A DNA stretch of 64,000 nt, from the NCBI RefSeq assembly GCF_026210795.1, contig NC_089450.1, positions 2,728,001 to 2,792,000 on the forward strand, in the 5' to 3' direction. Both the position numbers and the translations under genes were made by a program. This DNA comes from Rhizophagus irregularis (Eukaryota > Glomeromycota > Glomeromycetes > Glomerales > Glomeraceae). Below, piece by piece: positions 45,075 through 56,593 of the stretch (position 1 is its first letter; the number at the start of each line of letters is the position of its first letter). The notes below the pieces were generated by a model. It was not told where the DNA came from. It was given only the letters and a program-made list of their open reading frames with translations, and ran no database searches.

Positions 45075-46187
45075 TGGTTAAAATCAAAAAAATCAGACAT
45101 ATGGAAAATTGGCCAAAAATCAGACCAAAATCGACTAACATTACAAATCAGCACATCAGTAGTAGGAGAATATATATTCTGGAACAAAGGTGCATCTACT
45201 AAAGCCAAGCATTATCCTTTCAAAACTCCTATCTTTGCGCTTAAAGCAGGCCCAGGTATTACTTCCCTATTAATGTCGTATCTAATTTTTAAGGGTATAA
45301 ATTCCCATATTCTGAGAGATATGATCATAATGTTACCATTAGCGTTCCCCTCAGAACAATTTTACCAGCGCACCCATTTCTTGGGATCATTTGTAAATAA
45401 TACACCCACTTTGGCTAATACTGTTGGATTCTTACCAGAAGAACGACATGTACTCACTCAAGAACTTCTAAATAGATGACGTGCAGAAGATGCTACAGAT
45501 GCGCGTTAATCAGCACTTCTCTCAACATTATCATCGCCGGAAATACCAAGTCAATAAATTAACTACAATGAGCACACATCACTACAAACAAATGGATCAG
45601 TTTAAATACCGTTTTCAAATATTAACCTATGCGAAAATACGAGCACGTCTTGACTCTTGAATAACAATTTAATGACTTCACAAATAATTATATTGATAAT
45701 TTTAATGAAAAAATAATGAAGACCGTTCTGTTAAACTCCATGAAGATGAATACCATTTGGATACCAAAACTGAAAATTCAGTATATTTGTGCTCTTGAAA
45801 AGTCTCTAAGGCTTTAGAATTTGAGAATTGAAAAGGGTAAGTTTTGTAACTTTTGTTATGAAACTTTCGATTTATAGGTTTGATACTTCTGAAAAAACAT
45901 GAGAATTAGAACATCGTCCTCATAAAAGAACAGCTAACAACAATCATAATCTCAATAATCCACAATTATTACATTTATCAAAGAAAACCTGTGCAGTACC
46001 TAGTTCTTCCGATACGGTAGATGAGGTACAAGAAATCGAAATAGATTTGTTTCCTGACCTATACAATTCCAATAGTTGCTCAAATTTTTACAGAGAACCT
46101 TCACTTCCTTCAAGTGAAAAATTGCGTCTAGCTTTTGATACTACCACAATGGACTCAACAAATACTGGACCTTTATCTAAACCATAG
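45075..46187 (+). pseudogene. Unrecognised two-exon gene remnant
   Basis: The first open block (about 45075-45479) reads TLQISTSVVGEYIFWNKGA, PFKTPIFALKAGPGITSLL, SEQFYQRTHFLGSFVNNTP and LPEERHVLTQELLNR, then TGA. After a gap with stops, a 41-nt intron-like piece (45837-45877, GTAAGTTTTG...TTATAG) precedes FDTSEKT, a TGA, then ELEHRPHKRTANNNHNLNN, EIEIDLFPDLYNSNS and REPSLPSSEKLRLAF to the TAG at 46185-46187. Codon use looks like real protein, but nonsense codons in both blocks indicate decay. I do not recognise the family. Confidence 0.5.
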
Positions 46188-48242
46188 TTTATAACAATTT
46201 TCGAGTCCACAATACCCTTTAGATTATTCAATTACATTTATATTATACCCTACTAAACAACTTAAATTAGTTGAATCATTTTACCTCTTACAGTATAAGT
46301 AACGCCTCTGGGTGAAAGAAAAATACGGGTCTGGCGGTCTTCGGTCTCCCGGATTGTTTTTTTTATTTAATTTTCTCAGTAGCATAGTTTTACTGTGAAA
46401 ATAGTGTTATCCGAAGGGTAAGGTCCTGGCATTGGGATGAATACTTAGTTCTTAATATCAGATAGTTCACTTACATAGCAGAAACTTATGATTTTAAGAC
46501 AACACTTTCACTATGATGTAACATCATGGCTGTAATAACGTGACAATGCATTATATGTTAACGCAAAGTTACAATACACTTATAATGCTGTGACAGTATT
46601 GTTATAGTATCGTAAATGATACTGTGAATTTAAATTTTTCAATATTAAAAAATGGTAAACTATTTTTTATATTAATAAATTTCAGAGTTGTCAAAAACGT
46701 AATTATAATACTTGTAATTGCAATATTGCATAGTGATAACATTAAAACAGTGTTGAAACTATACTAAATGATCGTCAAATAATTATTAGTAACATTGAAT
46801 ATTCCGTATGTAAAATAATCTATTTTTGTTGTAAATCTTGTAAATCGTTTCATATGTAAAAGCGAATTTATTATGATTGATCCAAATGAAAAATAAAAGT
46901 TAAATATCTATATTAAATTGAAGTACATGGTCTAAATGTAAAATGAGACCAATTTGGACAACAATATATGGTCGTAATTTATCCATTTTACGATATATAG
47001 AATCATAAACTTCGTGGCCACGCTCAATTAAGGCAATGTATTACTAAACCTACACTAAAGATAACTTTAGCAAGGCTTTCTTTTGTGAAATAAAAGAAAA
47101 TTCATACACTTTGCCAGCTGGTGGAATAGCTTATGACCTTTAACCTCAAGTCAATTTATACTTCAGTTTGTCTAAAAATAAAGTGCATAACTACACCAAG
47201 TCTAAAGAGTTAAGAACCAACCATCTGAAAAAAGAAAGATGATGGATATTAGTACTATTCATTATTAAAAGAAAAATTAAAGAAAAGAAGTTAAATAACT
47301 TATGAACAAAGATATCCAAGAAGATCAAAGAGCCAGATGCCTAAAAAAAATAAAGGAAAAAAAGAATAAAAAATTAAACAAGTTTTGTTAATTCAAGAAA
47401 AATTATTGAAATACCCACCGATATTTCATATCCAAGGAGATTCAAATAAGTGGTCACTAAAAAAAATAAAAGAAAAAATCATGGGAAAGGGAAAAGAAAG
47501 AATGAGGAAAGGACGAGAAAAACAAAGGTAAAGAAAGAAGAAAAGGAAAGAGGAAAGAACGAAGGGAAAAGAGTGGGAGAGAGGAAATGGAAAAGAGGAA
47601 TTATGAATGGAAAGTAAGCTAATGAAAAAAAAATTTTTAAAAGCTTAAAAAAGCTTAGTCTGTTTATTTCGTATTAAAAATCATCTAATTATTAATATAA
47701 TGTTTATTTATTAACAAATAGTAATGAACATTATATTATATGTTTTATGTATGATGCGGGTAATATGAAGTCAAAAAAATTTTTTACATTCTTCACTTAA
47801 TCCATAAACATTTTCAATTTATTTTATAATATAGTACTAATACGAAGCCAAAAAAAATAAATAAACTTTTTTTTACTTGGAATAATAATATATGGTACTT
47901 TTAGTGAGAAATTGTTATCACATTTATATGGTACATAAATGATAATAATCAAATTTATTTTGAACGAAGCATAGTACAATGTGTAATTGATGTGAAGAAA
48001 AATTCTATACTAAATATATACTAGACTGTTAATCCAACACGATAAGATCTCAAATTATATTTTGCGAAATTGCATATCATGTATATCACGTGAAATATTA
48101 CTAATATTCTTTTTTAACTTTTTTTTAACTTTTTTTAATTTTAAAAATGCAAAAATAATTTTCCAAGAAGAAAAAAAAAATAAAGTTTACCAAAAATATA
48201 GAAAATCAGAGGCTTTTCAAACTGAAGACAGCCAGGTGGATG
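46188..48242. other. No gene seen; polypurine tract at 47470-47610
   Basis: AT-rich sequence. A short mixed island at 46300-46440 (GGGTCTGGCGGTCTTCGGTC) is of unknown nature. The purine tract GGGAAAGGGAAAAGAAAGAA... is related, in reverse orientation, to the pyrimidine tract at 6541-6759. It too is bordered by AAGCTTAAAAAAGCTTA (about 47641). The end of this stretch (48150-48242) reads FQEEKKNKVYQKYRKSEAF in one frame and is cut by the hAT insertion. Confidence 0.45.
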
Positions 48243-50149
48243 TAGTGTTGTTAAGTTCAAGTTGGACTGGACCAGACCGAACCGGACCGATGGTGTCAAT
48301 TCGGTTTGACTTCAAGATTTGAAGTTGATCGGTTTAGCTCAACTTGAAGAAATTCAAGTTGCGGTTTGGTCCGACTTGAAGGAGCCAAGCCGATGGGGTC
48401 AATGGGACCGATGTAGCTGATTGGCTGACTTTTTTTTTATTTGGCGATCACAATAAGAATTTTCATTTTTTTTATTTTTTTTCATTTTGTTTCGTTACAT
48501 TATCGGATTATTTGAACTTTGAAAACCCAGAATTCAACACAAAAAAAAAGAAAATGTTAGATTTTTTTTTAAAATATAAACAAATATCCGCCCCAGTCCC
48601 TTCCTTCTCTTTATCTTTCAAGACCCGGATTCAAAGCCACGCACCATGCTCACCTAAAAAAGAGAGAAAGTAAACAGTAGTTTTCTTTAAAATATAAACG
48701 AAAAATATCTACTCACTTTCCCTTTACTTCAAAAAACCTGGAATTCAAAGATTCCTTCCTGAGTTCCTGTTTTTTCCTGTTCTTGTGCTGAATAGATAAG
48801 TTTCAGTCTTGAATCTTAATATAAACAGTACCTATTGATCATTAACAACTATACATTTTAGCAGTTTTTCTAGTTGCTTTTCTTATTCTGCAGTTCTTTG
48901 AAAGTTACTTTCACATTCACCTAAAAATAAAGAGAAATTTAATTATTAATTTTCTTTAAAATATAGATTATCATAAATATTTTTTCCTTTTCAAATAGTT
49001 TAAACAAAATATATTTTCCCTTCTCTTTTACCTTTGAAGAGCAAAGCGCATTCCTAAAAAAAAAATAGAGTTATAGAAGGATAAAATTGTTAGTAATTTT
49101 TTTTATTTATAAAAAAATTCAATCAATTACTCTTACCGAAAATTTACTTCGTAATATCTGGTAAATATCGTAAAATAAAAAAAGGGAAATTGACCGGATT
49201 TTTGATTATTATGATACGCAATAAAATCAATAATCTTTTTTTTAAGCAAAGGCAGAATGATTTTTTGTGTATTAAATTTGTTTTTTTTTCGAAATAGGAA
49301 AAAATCAAAAATAATTTCATCATGAGTACTCTAATAGGACATGATGAAACTGAAATGGATCCAATAGTTAATTTAGAATTGACTATTCCAATAATTGATG
49401 ATGATGATAAGAAAACCGATTATGAGATATCATTAAGTTCAGAGAAAAAAAAATCAGCAAATTTACCTCCAGTTCATACACCAAGTACTGTTTAGCAACA
49501 TTACAAAAAAGTTGATGATAATGGCGTTCATGTATATACAAAATGTAAATATTGTGATAAGAGATATAGTAAAAATTGTTCCACAACTACACTCAATGAT
49601 CATCGGAAAAGAAAACATCTAAAAATTCAACCTGGTGGAGTAGGTTCGATCGAAGCAGCGTTTAACAATGCAAGCAATACTCAATCACAAGCTGAAGATC
49701 ATGCAGATATTCTGGATAAACTAGTCAATTGGGTGATTGATGATTGCCAACCATTTAAAGTGGTAGATGGCGTTCTTTTTTGAGAATTTATTGCTAGTCT
49801 TAATTCTAAGTTTCGTGTTCCTTCATGGCAAACCCCTCGTAACAAAATTGATAACAAATATACACATTATAAAAATAATATTATAAAATTATTTCAGGTA
49901 AAATTTATAAATTAAATTTTTTAATTAATTATTAAATTTTATAAATTATTTGATTATTAATAAAATACATTTTATTACAGGAAAATAATTCAAAAATCGC
50001 TTTCACATCTGACATGTGGACATCAGATACTGGTGCTCCCTATATGGTTCTTACAGCACACTGGATTAACAATGAGTGGAACTTAAAGCATGCAATAATT
50101 GCCTTTCAAAGGTTTCCTCACCACATACACAGGTCGAAAAGTGTCAAAT

Positions 50150-50545
50150 CAGTCACCAATCAGTCACCAATCGGGTGCCTGATTGATGCCTGATTGATGC
50201 CTGATTTCCGCCAAAATCCGACACCAATCAGTCACCTATCAGGCTGCCTGATTGTTGACAGATAGGTGACAGATTTATGACAGATTGGTAACCGATTGGT
50301 AACAGATTGGTGACAGATTGATGACAGATTGGTGACAGATTGGTGACCGATTGGTGACAAATGATAGTTAATTTTATGGTCAATCGATGGTCAATTTATA
50401 GTCAATCAATGGTAAATTAATGGTCAATTTATAGTTAATTTATGGTTAATTTATGGTCAATTTATGGTCAATTTATGGTCAATTTTATGGTCAATTTTAT
50501 GGTCAATTTATGGTCAATTTATAGGTCAATTTATGGTCAAATAAC
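50150..50545. repeat. Short tandem repeats: GATTGGTGACA and TTTATGGTCAA
   Basis: First about ten copies of an 11-15 bp GATTGGTGACA(G) word, then about a dozen copies of an 11-12 bp TTTATGGTCAA word. Related words recur in opposite orientation at 53540-53620 and 54580-54930, making the subterminal repeats of the host insertion. Confidence 0.75.
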
Positions 50546-51349
50546 CAATTGGTAAAATTTTCTAGTAGTAATCATATAACCAATAATAAAATTTATTACA
50601 GCACATAATAATATTTATTAAAATTATAAACTCTACAAATAATAAAATACATAGTGTCTTTATTTATTTATATTAATAAGTAGTGTAAATAAACATAAAT
50701 AATTAATATTTAAAATAAAAACCATTCATAATCTTTTTTAAAAACAGATGTTAGTATATAACTGATAAAGTTAGTAATATTTAATAAATAGTAAAGAGTA
50801 AATATAAAAAGTTAGTAACCGTAGTAAAGTACAAATAAATAATAAATACAGTTAGTATTATGAAGAGTTTGATAAAATATATAAAAAAAAGAAAAATACA
50901 TGATGATGTTAGTAAAAATAAAGAAATATAACATTACATTAGTAATATTAAAAAGTGATAAAGTTAATATTATAAAATAAAATATAGTCAGTACAATAAA
51001 TTTAATGACAAAAATACAATAATTAATATACCTGTAAAATGTAAAGAGAATAAGAAAAAAACAAAACAGAAAAGAAAGAGCGTGTATATTTTTTGAAAAA
51101 TAAACAAACTCGAGTTTGGTAATTTATATGCATGTTAAGATCAGGTCACGTGCATAAAGATCAGACCGAATTTTAATTGGTTAATAATAGATAAATATCA
51201 CATCTCCAGAAAAAATTTCAATTTTTACCGTCTCTCACTTTTAAATTTGTATTAAAATTTACCTTAGACTTTCGGAGACCTAAATTTTTTTTAAAATTGT
51301 TTAATTTATTTAATGTAAATTTAATAAAAAGTATATTGTTTTTTAATTA
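50546..51349. other. No gene seen (internal part of the insertion)
   Basis: AT-rich filler without ORFs, with scattered TTAGTAATATT / AAAGTTAGTA words. An island AGATCAGGTCACGTGCATAA near 51138 contains a CACGTG box. Confidence 0.45.
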
Positions 51350-53050
51350 ATGGTATGAATTCTAAAAAATTCTCTATTAAAAATATCTCATACAAATTCT
51401 TAGAAAATTTCAAAAAAAAATTCTCTATTTCCTATACGAATCTTAGAAAATCTCAAAAAAAAAAAAATTTCCATCAAAAACACCCTAAAAAATTTTACAA
51501 AAAAGAAATCTCTATCAATCAAAGATATCCCATATGAACCCTTCCTATACGAACTCTTAGAAAATCTCTTAAAAAATTTTCTATCAAGGAATCTCATACG
51601 AATTCTTCCTATACAAACTCTTAGAAAATCTTTATCAAAATATTCCATATGAACTCTTTCCATACAAACACGTAGAAATCTAAAAAAAAAAAAATCTCTA
51701 TTTATCAAAAATATCTTATACGAATCTTGGGAAATTTCTCAAAAAATTTTCTATTAGATATCCCATATGAACCCTTCCCATATGAACTCTTAGAAAATCT
51801 CTTAAAAAATTTTCTATCAAAGAATCTCATACGAATTCTTTCTATACAAACTCTTAGAAAATCTTTATCAAAATATTCCATATGAACTCTTTCCATACAA
51901 ACACGTGGAAATCTCAAAAAAAAAAAAAATCTCTATTTATCAAAATATCCTATACGAATCTTAGGAAATTTCTCAAAAAAATTTTCTATCAGATATCCCA
52001 TACGAACCCTTCCCATATGAACTCTTAGAAAAACTCTTAAAAATATTTTCTATCAGATATCCCATACGAACCCTTCCCATACGACCTCTTAGAAAATCTC
52101 TTAAAAAAATTTTCTATCAAAGAATCTTATACGAATTCTTCCCATATGAATCTACGAATCTAATGTATAGTTAAAATAAATTGGTCAAATAAGAAAGTGA
52201 AAAAGAGAGAAATATATTACCATATTTGAAATTAACAGAGAAAAAAATTTTTTTAATTTTTTTTTATCAATCCTTTTTTATACTGTATGCTGCATTAGTA
52301 TCACGAAAAATTTTCCGATTTTTGATGATCTTTACATAGTTCTTAGAAAAATTTTCTATCAGATATCCCATACGAACCCTTCCCATACGAACTCTTAGAA
52401 AATCTCTTAAAAAATTTTCTATCAAAGAATCTCATACGAATTCTTTCTATACAAACTCTTAGAAAATCTTTATCAAAATATTCCATATGAACTCTTTCCA
52501 TACAAACACGTAGAAATCTCAAAAAAAAAAAAAAATCTCTATTTATCAAAATATCCTATACGAATCTTAGGAAATTTCTCAAAAAAATTTTCTATCAGAT
52601 ATCCCATATGAACCCTTCCCATATAAACTCTTAGAAAATCTCTTAAAAAAATTTTCTATCAGATATCCCATACGAACCCTTCCCATATGAACTCTTAGAA
52701 AAACTCTTAAAATATTTTCTATCAGATATCCCATACGAACCCTTCCCATACGACCTCTTAGAAAATCTCTTAAAAAAATTTTCTCTCAGATATCCCATAC
52801 AAACTCCTTCCATACGAACTCTTAGAAAATCTCTTAAAAAATTTTCTATCAAAGAATCTCATACAAATTCTTCCTATACAAACTCTTAGAAAATCTTTCA
52901 AAATATTCCATACGAACTCTTCCCATACAAATGCGTAGAAATCAAAAAAAAAAAAAAAAAAATCTCTATTTATCAAAAATATCCTATACAAATCTTAGGA
53001 AATTTCTGAAAAAAAATTTTCTATCAGATATCTCATACGAACCCTTCCAA
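51350..53050. repeat. Minisatellite of CATACGAACCCTTCC / AGAAAATCTC units
   Basis: Long blocks built from ~55-65 bp sub-units (TATCCCATACGAACCCTTCC, ATACGAACTCTTAGAAAATC, TCTTAAAAAATTTTCTATCA) are arranged into ~190 bp higher-order units, with a unique gap at about 52150-52340. Minus-strand ORFs repeatedly give RKFFKRFSKSSYGKGSYGI-like peptides because the unit length is often a multiple of three. They have no start context or conserved domain and are not taken as genes. Confidence 0.8.
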
Positions 53051-53534
53051 TAGCAACACTACAAAAAAGAAAAAAATATATTTAAAAAAAAAAGAAAAAC
53101 CTTCTCCCTCGCTCAGCCCTCCCTTACCTCAATTCTCAAAGTCTGGCAATTTTTTTCGTCCATAAAAAAGAATTTTTTTTTTTCAAATCGGATAATGATC
53201 TAGATTACGGATCACATCTCACTCAATTCAGAGGTACACAAATTGCAGGAAAAGAAGTTGATCAGCAATATTGTTAACCAATTGCTACCCGATTGCTGAC
53301 TATTTGACTTATCAATTTACCGACTATGAACAGGTTTTCGGACGAATAATACGATCCGGAAATAATTTTTTTTCTCAATATTTACAATTAAAAAATTTGT
53401 AAATCGGAATGCTGTTTATCTTTATTAAATGAATGTTTTTTTAAGCCAATCAGTCACTAATTGGCTATTCATTTGGTAGCCAATTTTCATATTAAAGAAT
53501 AAATAAAAATCCTAAATTCTTGAAAACTATCAGA

Positions 53535-53649
53535 TATTGCAAACCAATCAGTAACCAATCAGTCACCAATCGGTTATGTCAGATTGGTGACCGATTGGTG
53601 ACTGATTGTCAATAGTAAATTTAATATATTTATCAAAACAAACTCAAAA
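53535..53649. repeat. Direct repeat with 54575-54690, split by a MITE
   Basis: The block beginning CCAATCAGTAACCAATCAGT near 53545 and continuing to ATTTATCAAAACAAACTCAAAA is repeated almost exactly at 54587-54702. The sequence after the MITE (54499-54570) is likewise repeated at 54695-54775. So a ~195-bp tandem duplication existed before the MITE inserted into its first copy. Confidence 0.75.
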
Positions 53650-54498
53650 TAGAGATGCGATCCAGATGAAATTTTACAATCCGTGATATCATAGGATTAA
53701 ATTCGGATAATCCAGATTAACTTCAAATTTTGGGTATCTCGGCATCCAACGATCGTACAGGGATGTACTATAGCTCATTCGAATCGTTGCATTGAGACGA
53801 TTCGAATGAGCTATAGTACATCTCTGTACGATCACTAGATGCCGAGATAATTGGCAAAACGTGAAACATCGGCATTTTTATTTTACGATCATGCAAAATT
53901 TTACGTTTTGCCGAATATCTCGGCATCTAGTGATCGTACAGAGATGCATAATAGCTCATTCGAATCGTCTAAGTGCAACGATTCGAATGAGCTATTGTGC
54001 ATCCCTGTACGATCGTTTGATGCCGAGATATTCGGCAAACCGTCAAAAATCGGTAGTATCGTAAATAAAAAATGCTGATTTTTGACGGTTTGCCGAATAT
54101 CTGTGCATCCAGTGATCGTACAGAGATGCACAATAGCTCATTCAAATCGTCTCATTACGACGATTCGAATGAGCTATTGTGCATCCCTGTACGATCGTTT
54201 GATGCCGAGATATTCGGCAAACCGTCAAAAATCGGTAGTATCGTAAATAAAAAATGCTGATTTTTGACGGTTTGCCGAATATCTGTGCATCCAGTGATCG
54301 TACAGAGATGCACAATAGCTCATTCAAATCGTCTCATTACGACGATTTGAATGAGCTATTGTGCATCTCTGTACGATCGTTGGATGCTGTTTCAGATTAA
54401 AACGGATATCCTTAATCCATCCGGATGCATCCATTATCCGTTCGGATCGGATGGATAGGCGGATGATCCGAATTTTCGGATTTCAGATCGCATCTCTA
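53650..54498. mobile_element. hAT-type MITE made of large palindromes, 849 bp
   Basis: The terminal repeats TAGAGATGCGATC and GATCGCATCTCTA are perfect 13-bp inverses. They are flanked by a perfect 8-bp duplication ACTCAAAA at 53642-53649 and 54499-54506. The interior has four long near-perfect palindromes (53736-53849, 53906-54040, 54081-54223, 54267-54390), each centred on GAGCTATTGTGCAT / TCATTCGAATCGT arms, with a 182-bp direct period in the second half. The ORFs in both strands here are by-products of the palindromes. Confidence 0.88.
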
Positions 54499-56593
54499 AC
54501 TCAAAAGCTCAGATTAAGCATAACTTGACTTGCTTTATAAAGCTATAATACTAATTTTTTGACTTTAATATAAAAATCAGATATTGTAAACCAATCAGTA
54601 ACCAATCAGTCACCAATCGGTTATGTCAGATTGGTGACCGATTGGTGACTGATTGTCAATAATAAACTTAATATATTTATCAAAATAAACTCAAAAGTTC
54701 AGATTAAGTATAATTTAACTTGCTTTATAAGACTATAATGCTAATTTTTTAACTTTAATATGTAAATCAAATATTGTAAACAAATCGGCAATCAATTAGT
54801 CACCAATCGGTCATATGACCGATTGGTGACTGATTGACAATCTATGCCTGGTTGGTGACCGATAGGTAACAGATTGAAAGAATCGGTCACTAATAGGTAA
54901 CCAATCAGTCACCAATCAGTCATATGACCGATTGATAACTGATTTTTCATATTTTGACCTGTGATACTGGATTACAGATTCAAAAAGCAATCTATAAAAT
55001 CTTTCAAGACTTCTCTATTACAACTAAAGCTTTAGCAATTACTATTGATAATGGTGCAAATCAAGTTGCTGCAATGAGATTGCTTTCAACTACACTTTCA
55101 GATGAGTTGCAAATTGATTTTAAAATTATTAGATGTGGTGCTCACTCAATTGCTCTTGTAGTTAATGCTGGTTTGGGAAAATTTAAACCTATTATTGATA
55201 AAGTACGAGCTTTTATTATAGAAGTATGCAAATCACCAAAAAAGGAACAGGAATTAATTACTTTTGCAACAAATTTAAATGTCAAATATAAAAAATTAAT
55301 TAGAGATGTCAAGACTAGATGGAATAGTACGTTTTTAATGTTAGAATCCTTTCTTAACAATAAAGCAGTAATTGTTTCATTAATTTCTATTGGTAGTAAT
55401 TTTGCAAAATTAGATTTAAATGATGATGAATGGAAAGAACTCCAACTTTTTTGTGATTTTTTAAAACCATTTTTTGAATTTACTGAAGAAATGTCAGGCT
55501 CTAAATATCCTACTTTTGGAACTTTACTTCTTTTATTAGATTATTTATTGGAACATATAACAATAATTAAAAATGATACATCTATACCAAAATGGATAAA
55601 AGGAATTGCTAAAGAAATGCAAGAGAAATTTCGTTGTATTTCAGTTAATCTTTACAATTCAACAGCTACTTTAGCTTTAGTATTGGATCCTCGATATAAA
55701 ACACAAATTCTTCCTAATAGTGTAAGTGTAGAAGATGCAAAGCAATTACTTTTAGAAAAATTCAATAGTTATCAAAATATGGAACAAACTCTTATTGCTG
55801 ATGATGAAAATGAAATTAAAGAAGATAATGTAGAAGATAAGAGAAAAACATCAGGAATCTTAAGCCGTATGATTCAAAAAAAAAGAAAGTTTAATAATTT
55901 ACAATCTCGAAATGAAATAATGGAATATTTGGCAATTCCTGTAGAACCTATAGATATAGATCCATGTGAATGGTGGAAACACCATAAAGTGCAATATCCA
56001 CTTCTAGAGAAGATAGCACGTGATTATATTTGTATTCCAGCTACTTCTGTTTCAAGTGAACAAGCCTTTTCAAAATCAGGTGAATTGGTTAGTAAAAAAA
56101 GAAATAGATTAGGTGATCGTGCAATTGAAGCTTGCATGTGTTTAAATTCATGGATAAAGTTGTTGAATAATTAGGTTTAATATTTTTTTCTATTTCTATC
56201 TTTTAAATATAATAATATGTATAAATATAGGTATATAACTAATAAAATTAATATAAAAATATAAATCTAAAATTAAAATACATAAAAAATATAATAAATT
56301 TATTATCAACCCCATCAGTCCCATCAGCTTCGTGGTTCGGTTTGACTTGAGTTAAGCTGTTGACCCCATTGACCCCATTGACTCCATCGGTTCCATCAGC
56401 TTCACGGTTTGGTTTGGTTTGGTTTGACTTGAACTTTTAAGTTGATGGAGTCCGGTTCGGTTTGGCTTGACTTTTTATTAATCCAGCTTGACTTGAGTTT
56501 TAAGTCGGACCAAACTGGACCGTTAGCATCACTAGGTGGATGTTCATTTTTCCTGTTACTTTACTGCTAATATTATTAACATCTTTCTTTTTT

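Larger units (their letters stand above)
50132..54959. mobile_element. Insertion within the hAT transposase, itself heavily nested
   Basis: The left end GGTCGAAAAGTGTC and right end CATATTTTGACC are inverse over GGTC(A/G)AAA. Both ends run into arrays of (C)AGTCACCAATCGG / CCGATTGGTGACTG words, in opposite orientation. It contains no transposase. The left array continues as an ATGGTCAATTT repeat (50360-50540). The target duplication could not be decided. Nested inside are a minisatellite (51350-53050) and a hAT MITE (53650-54498). Confidence 0.65.
49322..56174 (+). pseudogene. hAT transposase (BED finger) split by an insertion
   Basis: The ATG at 49322 begins MSTLIGHDETEMD. A BED-type finger reads CKYCDKRYSKNCSTTTLNDH then RKRKH. 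In-frame stops occur at 49493-49495 and 49781-49783. The exon ends at 49897 (phase 0) and the next starts at 49981 with KIAFTSDMWTSDTGAPYMVL (first catalytic Asp region). It is cut at 50131. The rest resumes near 54960: GDTGLQ-like DTGLQIQKAIYKIFQDFS, ALAITIDNGANQVAAMRLLS (second Asp), KTRWNSTFLMLESFL, ATLALVLDPRYKTQILP and the C-terminal dimerisation block ICIPATSVSSEQAFSKSGEL ... RAIEACMCLNSWIKLL ending at 56174. The 3' 406 codons are uninterrupted. The order is that of a typical hAT transposase, here disabled. Confidence 0.8.
48243..56534 (+). mobile_element. hAT element, 8.3 kb, with degraded transposase and nested insertions
   Basis: A perfect 8-bp duplication GGTGGATG lies at 48235-48242 and 56535-56542. 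The ends are TAGTGTTGTTAAG and its imperfect inverse GTTAGCATCACTA. Subterminal zones contain mirrored GGTTTGACTTGA, CGGACC and GGGTCAATGGGACC-type repeats. Inside is a BED/hAT transposase gene on the plus strand, split by the insertion at 50132-54959. The whole element sits at the upstream edge of another intron/mini-exon array (56594 onward). Confidence 0.88.

Noticed and set aside
51400-52991. Several 68-102-aa minus-strand ORFs with RVCMERVHMEYF-like repeats
   Set aside because: They are translations of the minisatellite; no domain, start context or splice structure supports them.
53851-54327. Five overlapping ORFs on both strands
   Set aside because: They arise because the MITE is palindromic, so both strands read nearly the same peptide.
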